Assembly: GCF_000447205.1 (NCBI RefSeq)
Contig: NZ_AUWY01000057.1
Coordinates: forward strand, 36,853-100,852
Origin: Sphingobium ummariense RL-3
Lineage (GTDB): Bacteria; Pseudomonadota; Alphaproteobacteria; Sphingomonadales; Sphingomonadaceae
Length of the DNA: 64,000 bases
Direction of reading: 5' to 3'
Shown: positions 1 through 8,849 of the stretch, in pieces
Layout: every line of letters starts with the position of its first letter
Position numbering within the stretch: the stretch's first letter is position 1
Translations under genes and position numbers: made by a program
The notes under the pieces: generated by a model
What the model was told of the DNA's origin: nothing
Databases searched by the model: none
The model's input: only the letters and a program-made list of their open reading frames with translations

Positions 1-1
1 C

Positions 2-61
2 CAGCCGCTGACCGCGCGCGTCACCGTCGTCACCGACAAGGTCAAGTCGCTGGCCGCTTGA
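2..61 (+). CDS. 3' end of a gene, possibly phasin
   Basis: Only the last 19 codons and a TGA stop are present; the gene starts left of the window. The tail is short, hydrophilic and alanine/lysine/valine-rich (ends VKSLAA). That fits the C-terminus of a phasin (granule-associated protein), a gene that I recall often lies just before clpS in sphingomonads. The assignment rests mainly on this neighbour argument and is weak. Confidence 0.35.
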   Translation, partial: QPLTARVTVVTDKVKSLAA

Positions 62-234
62 GCCGGCGCTACACAAAGGCATCGTGGGGGCGCTCGTCCG
101 ACGGGACGGGCGCCCTTTCGCGTCGATGGACAAGAACGACGGCGGGCAGCGCCCCCCTTGCCATGCGGCGGCAAATCGCCATATTCTTGGGCATCATGAA
201 CAGCGTCTCCACAGCATCAGCCTTTCCCGTGACG

Positions 235-573
235 ATGGCGGGGCGGGACCAGGACGACCAAGGCGAGGGGCCGGGCGGCCCCAGCGTCGGTATCGCCACG
301 CGCACTCGCACGCGCACCAAGAAGCCGTCGCTCTACAAGGTGCTGATGCTGAACGACGATTACACGCCGATGGAATTCGTCGTGCATGTTCTCCAGCAAT
401 TTTTCCGCATGGACATGGAGGAAGCGACCCGGGTGATGCTGCATGTCCATCAGCGCGGCGTCGGCGTTTGCGGCATCTTCAGCTACGAGGTCGCGGAGAC
501 CAAGGTGAACCAGGTGATGGACTTCGCCCGGCAGAACCAGCATCCGCTCCAGTGCACCTTGGAAAAGGCCTGA
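235..573 (+). CDS. clpS: ATP-dependent Clp protease adaptor ClpS
   Basis: ClpS binds the N-domain of ClpA and hands N-degron substrates to ClpAP in the cytoplasm. The frame carries the family core [19 protein letters not shown], with the NDDYTPM signature that forms the N-degron pocket. [11 protein letters not shown] follows in the middle and the protein ends LQCTLEKA. From this ATG it is 112 residues, the usual family length, with an acidic, disordered N-terminal tail (DQDDQGEG). The frame stays open upstream; an ATG at 196 would add 13 residues and cannot be excluded, as neither start has a strong Shine-Dalgarno sequence. No clpA is seen next to it. Confidence 0.93.
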   Translation: MAGRDQDDQGEGPGGPSVGIATRTRTRTKKPSLYKVLMLNDDYTPMEFVVHVLQQFFRMDMEEATRVMLHVHQRGVGVCGIFSYEVAETKVNQVMDFARQNQHPLQCTLEKA

Positions 574-725
574 GGCCGATCGGATGAAGTGCCGCCAGTA
601 GGCGATAGGATTGCGAAGAGACGGATCGTTCTGCAAGCCTGACTCGAGACGTCCTTTACTATCGTTCAATTTGTGCTCGCCGCGTGAGCATATATTAACG
701 ATAGAGCGTTAGCACGGCCTGCACC

Positions 726-2507
726 ATGCAGCGGCCTGTCCTTCGCCATCCACGATCTTCGCTGGCGCCATTCCTGAGCGGCGCGGTCTATTTCTTTGCT
801 GCCAGCCTGACCCTGCTCACGTCGCGGTTCGACGGCGGCCTGGCCTTCATCTGGATCGCCAACGCCTTCCTATTGGCGGAACTCCTCACTTCACGCCCTT
901 CCAGCTGGATCGCCACCCTGGCTGCCTGCGCCGTGGCAAGCGCACTCGCGACGACGCTGTTCGGCATGGGGCCTGTGGCGGCTGTTCCGATGGCGGTGAT
1001 CAATATGGTGGAATCGCTCATCGTCGCGATCCTGTACCGACGGCTGGTGCCCGGTCGCACGGTGATGGGGTCGATGCGCTCACTGGCGGCCTTCGTGTTC
1101 GCCCTAGGCGGCGTCGCCGACATCGTCACGGCCGCAGCCGCGGCGGCGGTGGCGGCGAAGGTCGCGGCCACACCCTATACGCTGGCCTTCGTCCAGTGGT
1201 ATAGCGGCCATGTGCTGGGTGGGCTCACTTGCACGCCGATCCTCCTGATGTTTCTGCAGGGGGAGGTCCGGCGCTGGATGAGTGAGACCTCGCCAAGGCT
1301 GCGACTGGAGGCGGTCGGCCTGCTGCTGCTCTTCGCCGTGCTGGCTTGGGCGGTCTTCTACCAGTCGCGCTATCCGCTGCTGTTCGTTCCCCTCCTGCCG
1401 ATCGTCGTCATTGCCTTCCGCGTCGGGCATCTCGGCGCCGCCATGTCGGTGGTGATCCTGGGGATCATCGGTGCCTCCGCGACGATCGCGGGCGTCGGTC
1501 CGCTCAGCCTGATCGCCGGCTCGACGGGTGAGCGGACACAGTTCTTCCAACTCTACCTCGCCTTCAGCTTCCTTATGTCGATGCCTATCGCGGCGGAGCT
1601 CAACGGCCGGCGGCGGCTGTTTCGTCTCCTGCAGGAAAGCGAGACGCGATATAGACTGATGGCCGAACATAGCGGCGACGTGGTGTTCGACCTCAGCGTC
1701 GACGGGACGATCCGCTACGCCTCCGCCGCTTCGGAGGAGCAGATCGGCCTGGCCCCCGAACTTCTCGTTGGGCGGTCGGCCGTGACCCTGGTCGATCCGC
1801 AGGATCGACCCATCGTGATCGCCGCGCACAGGCGCGCGCTCGAACGGCCGGGCACGGTCCAGACGGTGGAATTCCGTCCGGCGTTGTCGGCGGTCGGATG
1901 CGACTGGTGCGAAATGGTGATTCGCGCCGTCCTGGACGAGCGCGGCCTTCCGACCGGCGTGGTCAGCACGATCCGCGACATGACGCGTCACAAGGCGCGG
2001 CAGCAGGCACTTCAGCAGGTCGCCGCCGTCGATGAGCTGACCGGCGCCGACACGCGCCGCGCCTTTCTGGAGAAGCTGGAGACGGAAATGCGGCGGACGC
2101 GGCAGGGCGGGCGCAGCTGCCTCCTGCTGCTCGACCTCGATCATTTCAAGGCGATCAACGACCGCCATGGCCATGGCGCCGGCGATCGCGTGCTGGCGGC
2201 GTTCGTGGAGCGGCTGCGTTGCGGCCTGCGCGGGATCGACAGCATAGGCCGGCTGGGCGGAGAGGAATTTGCCGTGCTGCTGAGCGACAGCGATATCCGC
2301 CGCGCCAGCACCCTGTGTGAAAGGCTGCGCCGCGCCGTCGCGGCCGAGCCGATGGCGATCGGCGACGGGGAGGCGATCACGGTCACCTTCAGCGCGGGTC
2401 TCGTCGAACTCGAAGGCGACAGCGCGTCGGCCGCGCTGGAGGCGGCCGACAAGGCGCTCTACCGGGCGAAGCACAGCGGACGGAACTGCCTGCGCCTTGC
2501 CGCATGA
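726..2507 (+). CDS. MASE1-PAS-GGDEF diguanylate cyclase
   Basis: Predicted inner-membrane enzyme making cyclic di-GMP from two GTP. Residues 1-295 are hydrophobic with about eight membrane segments, in the style of MASE1 sensor domains. Residues 300-425 form a PAS domain (starts ESETRYRLMAEHSGDVVFDL, ends in the linker STIRDMTRHKARQQAL). Residues 430-593 form the GGDEF domain. The active-site loop reads GGEEF, so catalysis is expected, and RGID lies five residues before it, matching the RxxD inhibitory site for product feedback. No EAL domain follows. The gene stands alone; a PilZ protein at 26.8 kb is the only other visible c-di-GMP component. The ATG lacks a clear ribosome-binding site. Confidence 0.9.
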   Translation: MQRPVLRHPRSSLAPFLSGAVYFFAASLTLLTSRFDGGLAFIWIANAFLLAELLTSRPSSWIATLAACAVASALATTLFGMGPVAAVPMAVINMVESLIVAILYRRLVPGRTVMGSMRSLAAFVFALGGVADIVTAAAAAAVAAKVAATPYTLAFVQWYSGHVLGGLTCTPILLMFLQGEVRRWMSETSPRLRLEAVGLLLLFAVLAWAVFYQSRYPLLFVPLLPIVVIAFRVGHLGAAMSVVILGIIGASATIAGVGPLSLIAGSTGERTQFFQLYLAFSFLMSMPIAAELNGRRRLFRLLQESETRYRLMAEHSGDVVFDLSVDGTIRYASAASEEQIGLAPELLVGRSAVTLVDPQDRPIVIAAHRRALERPGTVQTVEFRPALSAVGCDWCEMVIRAVLDERGLPTGVVSTIRDMTRHKARQQALQQVAAVDELTGADTRRAFLEKLETEMRRTRQGGRSCLLLLDLDHFKAINDRHGHGAGDRVLAAFVERLRCGLRGIDSIGRLGGEEFAVLLSDSDIRRASTLCERLRRAVAAEPMAIGDGEAITVTFSAGLVELEGDSASAALEAADKALYRAKHSGRNCLRLAA

Positions 2508-2548
2508 TTGAGACCGGTCTGGGGGAGCGGCGATTCTTCGACAGGTGC

Positions 2549-2569
2549 AAATGATATGTTGTAACTTGA
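2549..2569 (+). promoter_or_regulatory. Possible Zur-type operator before merC-like gene
   Basis: An AT-rich stretch in GC-rich surroundings reads AAATGATATGTTGTAACTTG. From memory the Zur consensus resembles AAATGTTATA-N-TATAACATTT; about 14 of 20 positions agree. It lies 28 bases before the MerC-like start codon, where an operator would act. Dyad symmetry is weak, so this is a suggestion only. Confidence 0.3.
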
Positions 2570-2596
2570 CCGGCCGCGTCCTATGTAGCGCCCATC

Positions 2597-2974
2597 ATGA
2601 CAGTCAGCCTTCGCCAAGCCCTTCTGAGCGGCCGGATCGATCGGATCGCCATCGGCTTGTCCGGGCTGTGCGTCGCCCATTGCTTCGCCACCGCCGTGGT
2701 CCTGGGCCTGCTCGCCTCGGCGGGTGGGCTGTTGCAAAGCCCTCTGTACCATGAAGCCGGGCTGGTGATCGCCATCGCGCTGGGCGCCTTGGCGCTGGGC
2801 CATGGTGCCATGGCCCATGGCTATATGATGCCGGCCGCGATCGGCTCGCTGGGCCTCGGCATCATGGCGGGCGCGCTCACCATGGACCACGGGGCGCAGG
2901 AAAGCCTCTACACTCTGCTCGGCGTTGGCATCCTGGCGCTCGGCCACGACCTCAATCATCGCGCTGGGCACTGA
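2597..2974 (+). CDS. MerC-domain membrane protein
   Basis: A 125-residue, four-helix inner-membrane protein of the MerC family. The first helix carries the family's cysteine pair in SGLCVAHC (Cys25, Cys29), the likely metal-binding site. Helices lie near residues 14-39, 45-66, 72-92 and 97-114, with a short polar tail NHRAGH. MerC proteins were named for mercury uptake, but no merR, merA or merT is nearby. Chromosomal sphingomonad copies may instead serve zinc, consistent with the possible Zur box upstream. Metal identity is inference. The gene converges with glpX. Confidence 0.8.
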   Translation: MTVSLRQALLSGRIDRIAIGLSGLCVAHCFATAVVLGLLASAGGLLQSPLYHEAGLVIAIALGALALGHGAMAHGYMMPAAIGSLGLGIMAGALTMDHGAQESLYTLLGVGILALGHDLNHRAGH

Positions 2975-2983
2975 CCGGCGGTC

Positions 2984-3009
2984 AAAAGAAAGGGGGCCGT
3001 CAGGCCCCC
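2984..3009 (-). terminator. Rho-independent terminator of glpX
   Basis: On the minus strand a perfect 7-bp stem GGGGGCC/GGCCCCC with a TGAC loop (2992-3009) is followed by TTTCTTTT, just beyond the glpX stop. On the plus strand no T-run follows the stem, so it serves glpX. Confidence 0.75.
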
Positions 3010-3021
3010 GTTCCCTTGCGT

Positions 3022-4005
3022 TCAGGCGTCCTTGCGTTCCAGTCGGTGCTCGCCCTTGACCCAGCGCACCGTGCCGGTGCTGGCGCGCATCACGACGCTG
3101 TCAGTGGTCAGCTTGCCCCCCGGCATGCGCTTGACGCCAGCCAGCAGCGATCCGTCGGTCACGCCCGTCGCGGCAAAGATGCAGTCGCCCTTGGCCAGTT
3201 CCTTGAGGTCATAGACCTTGTCGAGGTCGGTGATGCCCCACTTCTTGGCGCGGCTGCGCTCGTCGTCGTTGCGGAACAGCAGCTTGCCCTTGAACTGGCC
3301 GCCGACGCACCGCAGCGCCGCGCAGGCCAGCACGCCTTCCGGAGCGCCGCCGGATCCCATGTAGATGTCGATCGTGGTTTCCGGGTTGGTGGTCGCGATC
3401 ACGCCGGCAACGTCGCCGTCCGGGATCAGCATGATGCCGCAGCCGATCGCGCGCAGTTCGCCGATCAGCTTCTCGTGGCGCGGGCGGTCCAGCACGCAGA
3501 CGATGATCTCGTGCGGATCGACGCCCTTGGCCTTGGCGACCGCCTCCACATTCTCGCGCACCGATTTGTTGAGGTCGATGATGCCGTCGGGATAGCCCGG
3601 CCCGACCGCCAGCTTTTCCATATAGACGTCGGGGGCATTCAGCAGGCCGCCCTCCTCGGAGATGGCGAGCACGGCCAGCGCATTGGGGCCGGCCTTGGCG
3701 GTGATCGTCGTGCCTTCCAGCGGGTCGAGCGCGATGTCGATCTTCGGACCCTTGCCGATCGCGTTGCCGACCTTCTCGCCGATATAGAGCATCGGCGCCT
3801 CGTCGCGTTCGCCTTCGCCGATCACGACGGTGCCGTCCATGTAGAGGTCGTTGAAGGCCAACCGCATCGCCTCGACCGCCGCGGCATCGGCGGCTTTCTC
3901 GTCGCCTCGGCCGATCAGCCGGGACGCGGCAATCGCCGCGGCTTCCGTCACGCGCACCATTTCCAGCACCAAGACGCGATCGAGAATCGAGCTAGCCTGC
4001 ACCAT
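3022..4005 (-). CDS. glpX: Class II fructose-1,6-bisphosphatase GlpX
   Basis: Hydrolyses fructose 1,6-bisphosphate to fructose 6-phosphate in gluconeogenesis. The protein is 327 residues, as usual for GlpX. Family motifs are GEGERDEAPM (residues 63-72) and DPLEGTT (94-100, metal and phosphate binding); MGSGGAPEGVLAC lies further on. The ATG at 4005 has AGAGGG six bases upstream, whereas the in-frame ATG at 4011 is almost on top of that sequence, so 4005 is preferred. The hom-glpX order on the same strand is familiar in sphingomonads; here a small plus-strand gene sits between them. Confidence 0.95.
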   Translation of the reverse strand: MVQASSILDRVLVLEMVRVTEAAAIAASRLIGRGDEKAADAAAVEAMRLAFNDLYMDGTVVIGEGERDEAPMLYIGEKVGNAIGKGPKIDIALDPLEGTTITAKAGPNALAVLAISEEGGLLNAPDVYMEKLAVGPGYPDGIIDLNKSVRENVEAVAKAKGVDPHEIIVCVLDRPRHEKLIGELRAIGCGIMLIPDGDVAGVIATTNPETTIDIYMGSGGAPEGVLACAALRCVGGQFKGKLLFRNDDERSRAKKWGITDLDKVYDLKELAKGDCIFAATGVTDGSLLAGVKRMPGGKLTTDSVVMRASTGTVRWVKGEHRLERKDA

Positions 4006-4268
4006 ATCCATCCCTCTGTCGGTGAGTGTCGGATGCTGGCGATAGGGGGTGATACCGGCCTTGTCGAGCCATGTGTCGCCCGCGTCCATGCTTTTGCCGA
4101 GGCAGCGACACGGGCCGCCGTGCCGGCCCTTGCCGCGGCGGAAGGGGGGGCAGGGGCAGCGCCGCGCGGCCAGCACGCTCCCGCCGGTCCGTCGGCTTGC
4201 CTTCGAGGTTGGGCGTCGAGCGTCAGCGCAGCCGTGTTCATGCCATAAAGTCATGGTCAAACAGGGCA

Positions 4269-4728
4269 ATGCGACGATTCGCCCTGCTCCTGCCGGCTTT
4301 GCTTGCCGCGTCCCCGGTTTTCGCCGTGGAGCCGGAACCGCCAGCCTCCGCTGTGTCGGAGGGACTAATGCAGACCTATCAGGCGAAAACCCGGGTGGTG
4401 ATTCCGTGCGACCGGAGCAGCGGCGCGATCGTCGTGTGCGGCACCCGTGCCGAGCGCAACGCGCGCGAGCGCCTGCCGCTGCCGCGCGAGGCGGAAGATG
4501 GCGATGCCGCTGTTCATCGCGGCGAGGCGCAGCGCGCATCGGCCGCCGGTCAAGCAGGGAAGCTGCGGGGTGGTAGGCGGTCAGGGGGCAGGCTGTGTCG
4601 GCGGCGTGCCGATCCTCGGCGCGGTGACCATGCTCGGCAAGCTCGCCACCATCCTCGCCGATCCGGATACGGAGATCGCCGCCCCGCCACCCTTGCCCGA
4701 TCGGTTCAGGGGCACGGGCGGCGACTGA
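4269..4728 (+). pseudogene. Small exported protein, apparently frameshifted
   Basis: The frame from ATG 4269 starts with a good signal peptide (MRRFALLLPALLAASPVFA) and runs into IVVCGTRAERNARERLPLP. That 'IVVCG...R.RLP' segment resembles small exported sphingomonad proteins. Continuing in this frame gives arginine-rich, unlikely sequence. The +1 frame from about 4500 to the TGA at 4728 gives a plausible end: GVPILGAVTMLGKLATILAD, then DPDTEIAAPPPLPDRFRG. A single-base indel around 4490-4560 would join them into a protein of about 150 residues. Either the gene is broken, the assembly has an error, or these are two overlapping genes. Function unknown. Confidence 0.45.
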
Positions 4729-4734
4729 GCGCCG

Positions 4735-6039
4735 TCAATCGAGGATGTGCATCACCATCGGCGCCTGCAGCAGGCTGTCGGATCCGGCCAGCCGCTCCAG
4801 CGTCTCCAGCACGCAGCGTTCCTCGCCCGCATGGGTGACGATGGCCATCAGCACTCCGTCCGCCTGGTTCGCCCCGCGCTGGATCATGCTTTCGATGGAA
4901 ACGCCGGCGTCGCGCGTCGCCGCTGCGATTTCCGCCAGTACGCCCGGCCTGTCTTGCACCTTGAAACGCAGATAGGCGCGGCCGATCCGCTTGCCCGCAT
5001 CCGCGCGATGCTGCGGCATGAGCGCGGCGATCGGCATGGCGAAGGCATCGCCATATTCGTCGCGCGCCACGTCGATCAGGTCCGCCACCACCGCAGAGGC
5101 GGTCGGCCCTTCGCCTGCCCCCCGTCCCTGGAAGAACAGGCGGCCGACGAAATTGCCCTCCGCCACGACGGCGTTCAGCGACCCGTCGACATGGGCGAGC
5201 GGATGGTCGAGCGGGACCAGCATCGGGTGGACGCGCTGGAACAGCCCTTCCGGCCCGTTCTCCGCCATGCCGACCAGCCGGATGCGATAGCCGAGCGCCG
5301 CCGCCTCCGCGATGTCGGCCGCGATCACATGGCGGATGCCGGTGACGGCGACGCCGGAAAAATCGAGCTCGGTGCCGAAGGCGAGACTGGCGAGGATCGT
5401 CAGCTTGTGCGCGGCGTCGACACCGTCGATGTCGAAGCTCGGGTCCGCCTCGGCATAGCCCAGGTCCTGCGCCTCCTTCAGCACCGCATCGAAGCCGCGG
5501 CCTTCTTTCTCCATCGTGGTCAGGATGTAATTGCAGGTGCCGTTGAGGATGCCGTAGACGCGGCTGATCTCATTCGCCGCGGCGCCTTCGCGCATCCCCT
5601 TGATGACCGGGATACCACCCGCCACCGCCGCTTCATATTTGAGCGCAATGCCCGCCTTCTCCGCCAGGCCCGCCAGGTCCAGCCCGTGATAGGCCAGCAT
5701 GGCCTTGTTCGCGGTGACGAACGGCTTGCCCGCATTCAGGCATTGCCGCGCCAGCGTGAGGGCGGGGCCGTCCGCTCCGCCGATCAGCTCCACCACCACG
5801 TCGATGTCGTCGCGCGCGGCAAGGGTGGTCATGTCGTCGACCCATTCATAGGGCGACAGGTCCACACCGCGGTCCTTGCTGCGGTCGCGCGCCGAAATGG
5901 CGGTAATCTGGATCGGGCAGCCGGCGCGCCGGGCGATCAGATCGCGATTGGTGTCCAGCAGTCGAATGACGCCGCCACCCACCGTTCCCAGGCCGACGAG
6001 CGCGACGCGCAGCGGTGCATGGCGGTGCAGATTGGTCAT
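4735..6039 (-). CDS. hom: Homoserine dehydrogenase
   Basis: Reduces aspartate semialdehyde to homoserine, the branch point to threonine and methionine. The 434-residue protein has an N-terminal Rossmann fold (VALVGLGTVGGGVI, residues about 12-25). The catalytic domain includes AAVAGGIPVIK and the typical ILNGTCNYILT. A C-terminal ACT domain (RFKVQDRPGVLAEIA) is the usual allosteric site. The ATG at 6039 is preceded by AAGGA at eight bases, so the longer upstream open frame is not coding. Monofunctional: no aspartokinase domain. The next gene upstream on the same strand is an exported protein of unknown role. Confidence 0.96.
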   Translation of the reverse strand: MTNLHRHAPLRVALVGLGTVGGGVIRLLDTNRDLIARRAGCPIQITAISARDRSKDRGVDLSPYEWVDDMTTLAARDDIDVVVELIGGADGPALTLARQCLNAGKPFVTANKAMLAYHGLDLAGLAEKAGIALKYEAAVAGGIPVIKGMREGAAANEISRVYGILNGTCNYILTTMEKEGRGFDAVLKEAQDLGYAEADPSFDIDGVDAAHKLTILASLAFGTELDFSGVAVTGIRHVIAADIAEAAALGYRIRLVGMAENGPEGLFQRVHPMLVPLDHPLAHVDGSLNAVVAEGNFVGRLFFQGRGAGEGPTASAVVADLIDVARDEYGDAFAMPIAALMPQHRADAGKRIGRAYLRFKVQDRPGVLAEIAAATRDAGVSIESMIQRGANQADGVLMAIVTHAGEERCVLETLERLAGSDSLLQAPMVMHILD

Positions 6040-6115
6040 GGCGAATGTCCTTCGGCTGAACTGAAGGCGCGCTGATAGCCGCGCGCGCCCATTGGGCCAA
6101 GAACGATTCGACGGG

Positions 6116-6997
6116 TCAGGCCGGTTGCTTGCGTGTCCTTCCGCAGCTTCCCAGCGCCTGGATGACGAACTGATAGTCCGCACGCGCGGCCTCCGCGTCC
6201 TGAACCGGCAGGGTACGGACCGATCGCGAGGGCAGGGCGGGCGGAAGGAAGCATGCAAGGCGGTACCAGAGCAGCGTCCCCGGCTCGGGCGCCCGCGCGG
6301 CCTCGTCGACGATTTCGCCCAGCGCAACCGCCCAGCGCGGTTCCTGCCCGGGTCGACGCAGGATCGACAGCGACACCGGATCGCCCTTTTCCGTGCGCAG
6401 GAAGATCTGCGTCTCTCCTTCGCCTGCGATCGTGCCGGCGACGTGGAAGGCGTCGCCCAGCCCGGTGATGCGCGGTGCCGCCTGGTTGGCCAGCAGCGCG
6501 CCGGTCACGCGCCGGATCTGTTCGATCAGGGCCGGGGTCGCCGCTACCTGGGCATCGGGCGCGACCAGCTGGATCTCGCCGGGCCGCGTACCGGGCCGCG
6601 CGAACAGGATGACCTGCGCCTTCTTGAGCTTGGGCACCTTTCCCTTTCGATCCAGAGGTGCGTCATACAGGTAACGCACCGCCGGACTGATACCGCCTTC
6701 ACCGCGAATCAAATTGACGACATCGGCCTCGATAAACAGTCGCCTGGTGCCGGCTGTGACCGCTCCCACCTGCTCCGGCGGCACCGTGATGATGTTGCGG
6801 ATTCGCACGGCCGCTATGAGCGGGGCACTGTCCGCGAGGTCGACGACATCGGCATAGGACAGCGCCACAGGCGCATTTGCCGATTGCGTTACCGGCCGCG
6901 TCTGGGCAAAAGAATCGACGGAAACAGCGGGGTTTACGGCGGAAATGAGGCATAGCAGGCCAATTGCCGCACAAGCCGTGGTGGATTCCTTTTTCAT
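6116..6997 (-). CDS. Exported protein of unknown function
   Basis: A 293-residue protein with a signal peptide (hydrophobic stretch AAIGLLCLISAV near residues 9-20, AQ cleavage around 31-32). The mature part is soluble with alternating beta-type segments. Notable are the early ALSYADVVDLADSAPLI and VRIRNIITVPPE, the latter like an 'effects on binding proteins' beta domain. Only one cysteine occurs in the mature chain, near the C-terminus. I do not recognise a named family. ATG 6997 has AGGAC five bases upstream. It is co-directional with hom 76 bases away and divergent from tonB. Confidence 0.75.
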   Translation of the reverse strand: MKKESTTACAAIGLLCLISAVNPAVSVDSFAQTRPVTQSANAPVALSYADVVDLADSAPLIAAVRIRNIITVPPEQVGAVTAGTRRLFIEADVVNLIRGEGGISPAVRYLYDAPLDRKGKVPKLKKAQVILFARPGTRPGEIQLVAPDAQVAATPALIEQIRRVTGALLANQAAPRITGLGDAFHVAGTIAGEGETQIFLRTEKGDPVSLSILRRPGQEPRWAVALGEIVDEAARAPEPGTLLWYRLACFLPPALPSRSVRTLPVQDAEAARADYQFVIQALGSCGRTRKQPA

Positions 6998-7120
6998 ATT
7001 CGTCCTATGTTATCAGCCAGTGGCAAGTTTGTCACAGGCAAGTCATTCCGGCGTGAAATGGTAAGCGCAAATCGGGATTTCGATAAAGCGTTTGCGTGCC
7101 ACGATGCGCCGCGATAGGAG

Positions 7121-7136
7121 TTTGCACGATAGCAAA
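7121..7136. promoter_or_regulatory. Inverted repeat TTTGC-N6-GCAAA in divergent promoter region
   Basis: A short dyad, TTTGC ACGATA GCAAA, lies in the 248-bp gap between the divergent exported-protein gene and tonB. Position and symmetry suit an operator. No known regulator consensus was matched, and a 5-bp arm can occur by chance. Confidence 0.25.
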
Positions 7137-7203
7137 TGGGACGGACAGGGGCCAAAGATGACCGGATCGCTCCGGGCAGCTCGGGCCGCTTTTGGCTGAT
7201 TTG

Positions 7204-7209
7204 TATAAT
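7204..7209 (+). promoter_or_regulatory. Candidate -10 element for the tonB operon
   Basis: A perfect TATAAT 36 bases before the tonB start codon, in an AT-rich patch. The matching -35 position (around 7181-7186, TCGGGC) is poor, so the promoter may need an activator or a different sigma factor. Confidence 0.4.
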
Positions 7210-7245
7210 CAACTGTTAAGCTGAGTTAAGGAGTGTCGTTGCCGA

Positions 7246-7905
7246 ATGGCCTATGCTGACCACTCGCAAGGATCGAGTCGCACCGTCTCGATCATCATCG
7301 TCGCCCTGATTCACGCTGTTCTTGGCTATGCCTTTGTCACCGGTCTTGGCATGAAATATGTCAAAAAGGCGGCGGAACAGCTGAACGTGATCGACGTGAA
7401 GGAGGAGCCGCCGCCGCCGGACGAGGAGCCGCCGCCGCCGCCGCCAGACCAGCCGGTCGAGCCGCCGCCGGTCGTGGCACCGCCGCCGATCGTTCAGACG
7501 CCGGCCCCCGCGCCGCCGATCCAGACGGTTCGCACGCCGCCGCCGGTGTTCAACCCGGTTCCGGTCGCGGCCCCGCCGCCTCCGCCGCCCCCGCCTGCCC
7601 CTCGGCAGGCTGCCAAGCCCCTGACGCCGCGTGGCAACCCGGCTTCCTGGGCGACCACCGACGACTATCCCTCGCGCGCTCTGCGTGAAGGCCAGCAGGG
7701 AACCACCGGATTCCGTCTGGAAGTTGGTGCGGACGGGCGCGTGACGAGCTGTACGGTCACGCAGTCGAGCGGATCGTCGGAACTGGATGACGCGACCTGC
7801 AAGCTGGTCACCCGGCGTGCGCGCTTCACGCCCGCGGAGGACGACCAGGGCAACAAGATGGCCGCGTCCTATTCCAACCGAATCCGCTGGCAGATTCCTG
7901 AGTAA
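7246..7905 (+). CDS. tonB: Energy transducer TonB
   Basis: Spans the periplasm and transmits proton-motive force from ExbBD to outer-membrane TonB-dependent receptors. The 219-residue protein has one N-terminal membrane anchor (residues about 14-35, VSIIIVALIHAVLGYAFVTG). A long proline-rich rod follows (residues 50-125, many EEPPPPP and PPPP runs). The C-terminal domain has the family YPSRALREGQQGTTGFRLEV pattern. AAGGAG lies 14 bases before the ATG, rather far. First gene of a tonB-exbB-exbD-exbD operon. TonB operons are often iron-regulated, but no clear Fur box is visible. Confidence 0.94.
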   Translation: MAYADHSQGSSRTVSIIIVALIHAVLGYAFVTGLGMKYVKKAAEQLNVIDVKEEPPPPDEEPPPPPPDQPVEPPPVVAPPPIVQTPAPAPPIQTVRTPPPVFNPVPVAAPPPPPPPPAPRQAAKPLTPRGNPASWATTDDYPSRALREGQQGTTGFRLEVGADGRVTSCTVTQSSGSSELDDATCKLVTRRARFTPAEDDQGNKMAASYSNRIRWQIPE

Positions 7906-7980
7906 TTTCTGACAGGGAGGGCGCGGGCCCATGCTCCGCCCTGCCACATCACGATCCATTTTGAGAGGGAAGTCTTGAAC

Positions 7981-8736
7981 ATGTTGATGTATCTCGCAGC
8001 CGCCGCGCCCAAGCCGGCGAACCCGTACGGCCTGATGGAAGCCCTGGAGCAGGGCGGCACCATTGCCTGGACCGTCTTCATCATCCTTTGCGGTATGTCG
8101 ATCGGCACCTTCTACATCCTGTTCACCAAGCTGATCGAGCAGCAGAAGGTCATCAACCAGGGCAAGAAGGTCCGTGCGACCTTCTGGCGCGCCGCCTCGC
8201 TGAAGGAAGCTTCCGCGAAGCTCGAGAAGAACTCGGCCTACAAGCAGATCGTCGATGACGGCATCAAGGCCCAGGAGGAGCACACCAAGCTCACCGATCC
8301 CGTCGAGGCGCATGACTGGCTGCACGGCTCGCTCGCCCGCTCGGAAGCGGCGATCAACTCCTCGCTGGGTGGCGGCCTCGCCTTCCTCGCGACCGTGGGT
8401 TCGACCTCGCCGTTCATCGGTCTGTTCGGTACCGTTATCGGCATTTACCGCGCGCTCATCAAGATCGGCGCCGCCGGTCAGGCGTCGATCGACGCGGTCG
8501 CCGGTCCGGTCGGTGAGGCGCTCATCATGACCGCTCTGGGTCTGGCCGTGGCCGTTCCCGCGGTGCTCGCCTACAACTTCCTGCAGCGCCGCAACAAGTC
8601 GATCGCCGAGCAGCTGAACGGCTTCACCGTCGACCTGCTGGCCTATCTGGTGTCGAACGGCGCGGTTCGCCCGACCGTCACCGCTGCCCCGGCTGCTCCG
8701 GTCGCCAAGCCGGCCGCCACGCCGACCAAGGCCTGA
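7981..8736 (+). CDS. exbB: ExbB / MotA-TolQ-ExbB proton channel protein
   Basis: Inner-membrane pentameric scaffold of the TonB motor. The protein is 251 residues with three membrane segments: near residues 25-48 (IAWTVFIILCGMSIGTFYIL), 128-152 (LAFLATVGSTSPFIGLFGTV) and 175-200 (ALIMTALGLAVAVPAVLAYN). The TSPFIGLFGTVIG and EALIMTALGLAVAVPA blocks are characteristic. GAGAGGGA lies ten bases before ATG 7981; a TTG two codons earlier would be too close to it. The gene lies between tonB and two exbD genes. Confidence 0.95.
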   Translation: MLMYLAAAAPKPANPYGLMEALEQGGTIAWTVFIILCGMSIGTFYILFTKLIEQQKVINQGKKVRATFWRAASLKEASAKLEKNSAYKQIVDDGIKAQEEHTKLTDPVEAHDWLHGSLARSEAAINSSLGGGLAFLATVGSTSPFIGLFGTVIGIYRALIKIGAAGQASIDAVAGPVGEALIMTALGLAVAVPAVLAYNFLQRRNKSIAEQLNGFTVDLLAYLVSNGAVRPTVTAAPAAPVAKPAATPTKA

Positions 8737-8849
8737 TCGCCGCAATAGCCGGTGCGGGAACCGGCGGGCGGCTGTGACCGTCCGGTTCCCCACCGGCCGC
8801 GGGCCCCGCGAACAGGGGCGCCAACGAGACGCATGTTAGGAAATTACCA

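Noticed and set aside
2511..2520. Perfect palindrome AGACCGGTCT after the cyclase gene
   Set aside because: Ten bases, no U-tract and no loop; too short to call a terminator or operator.
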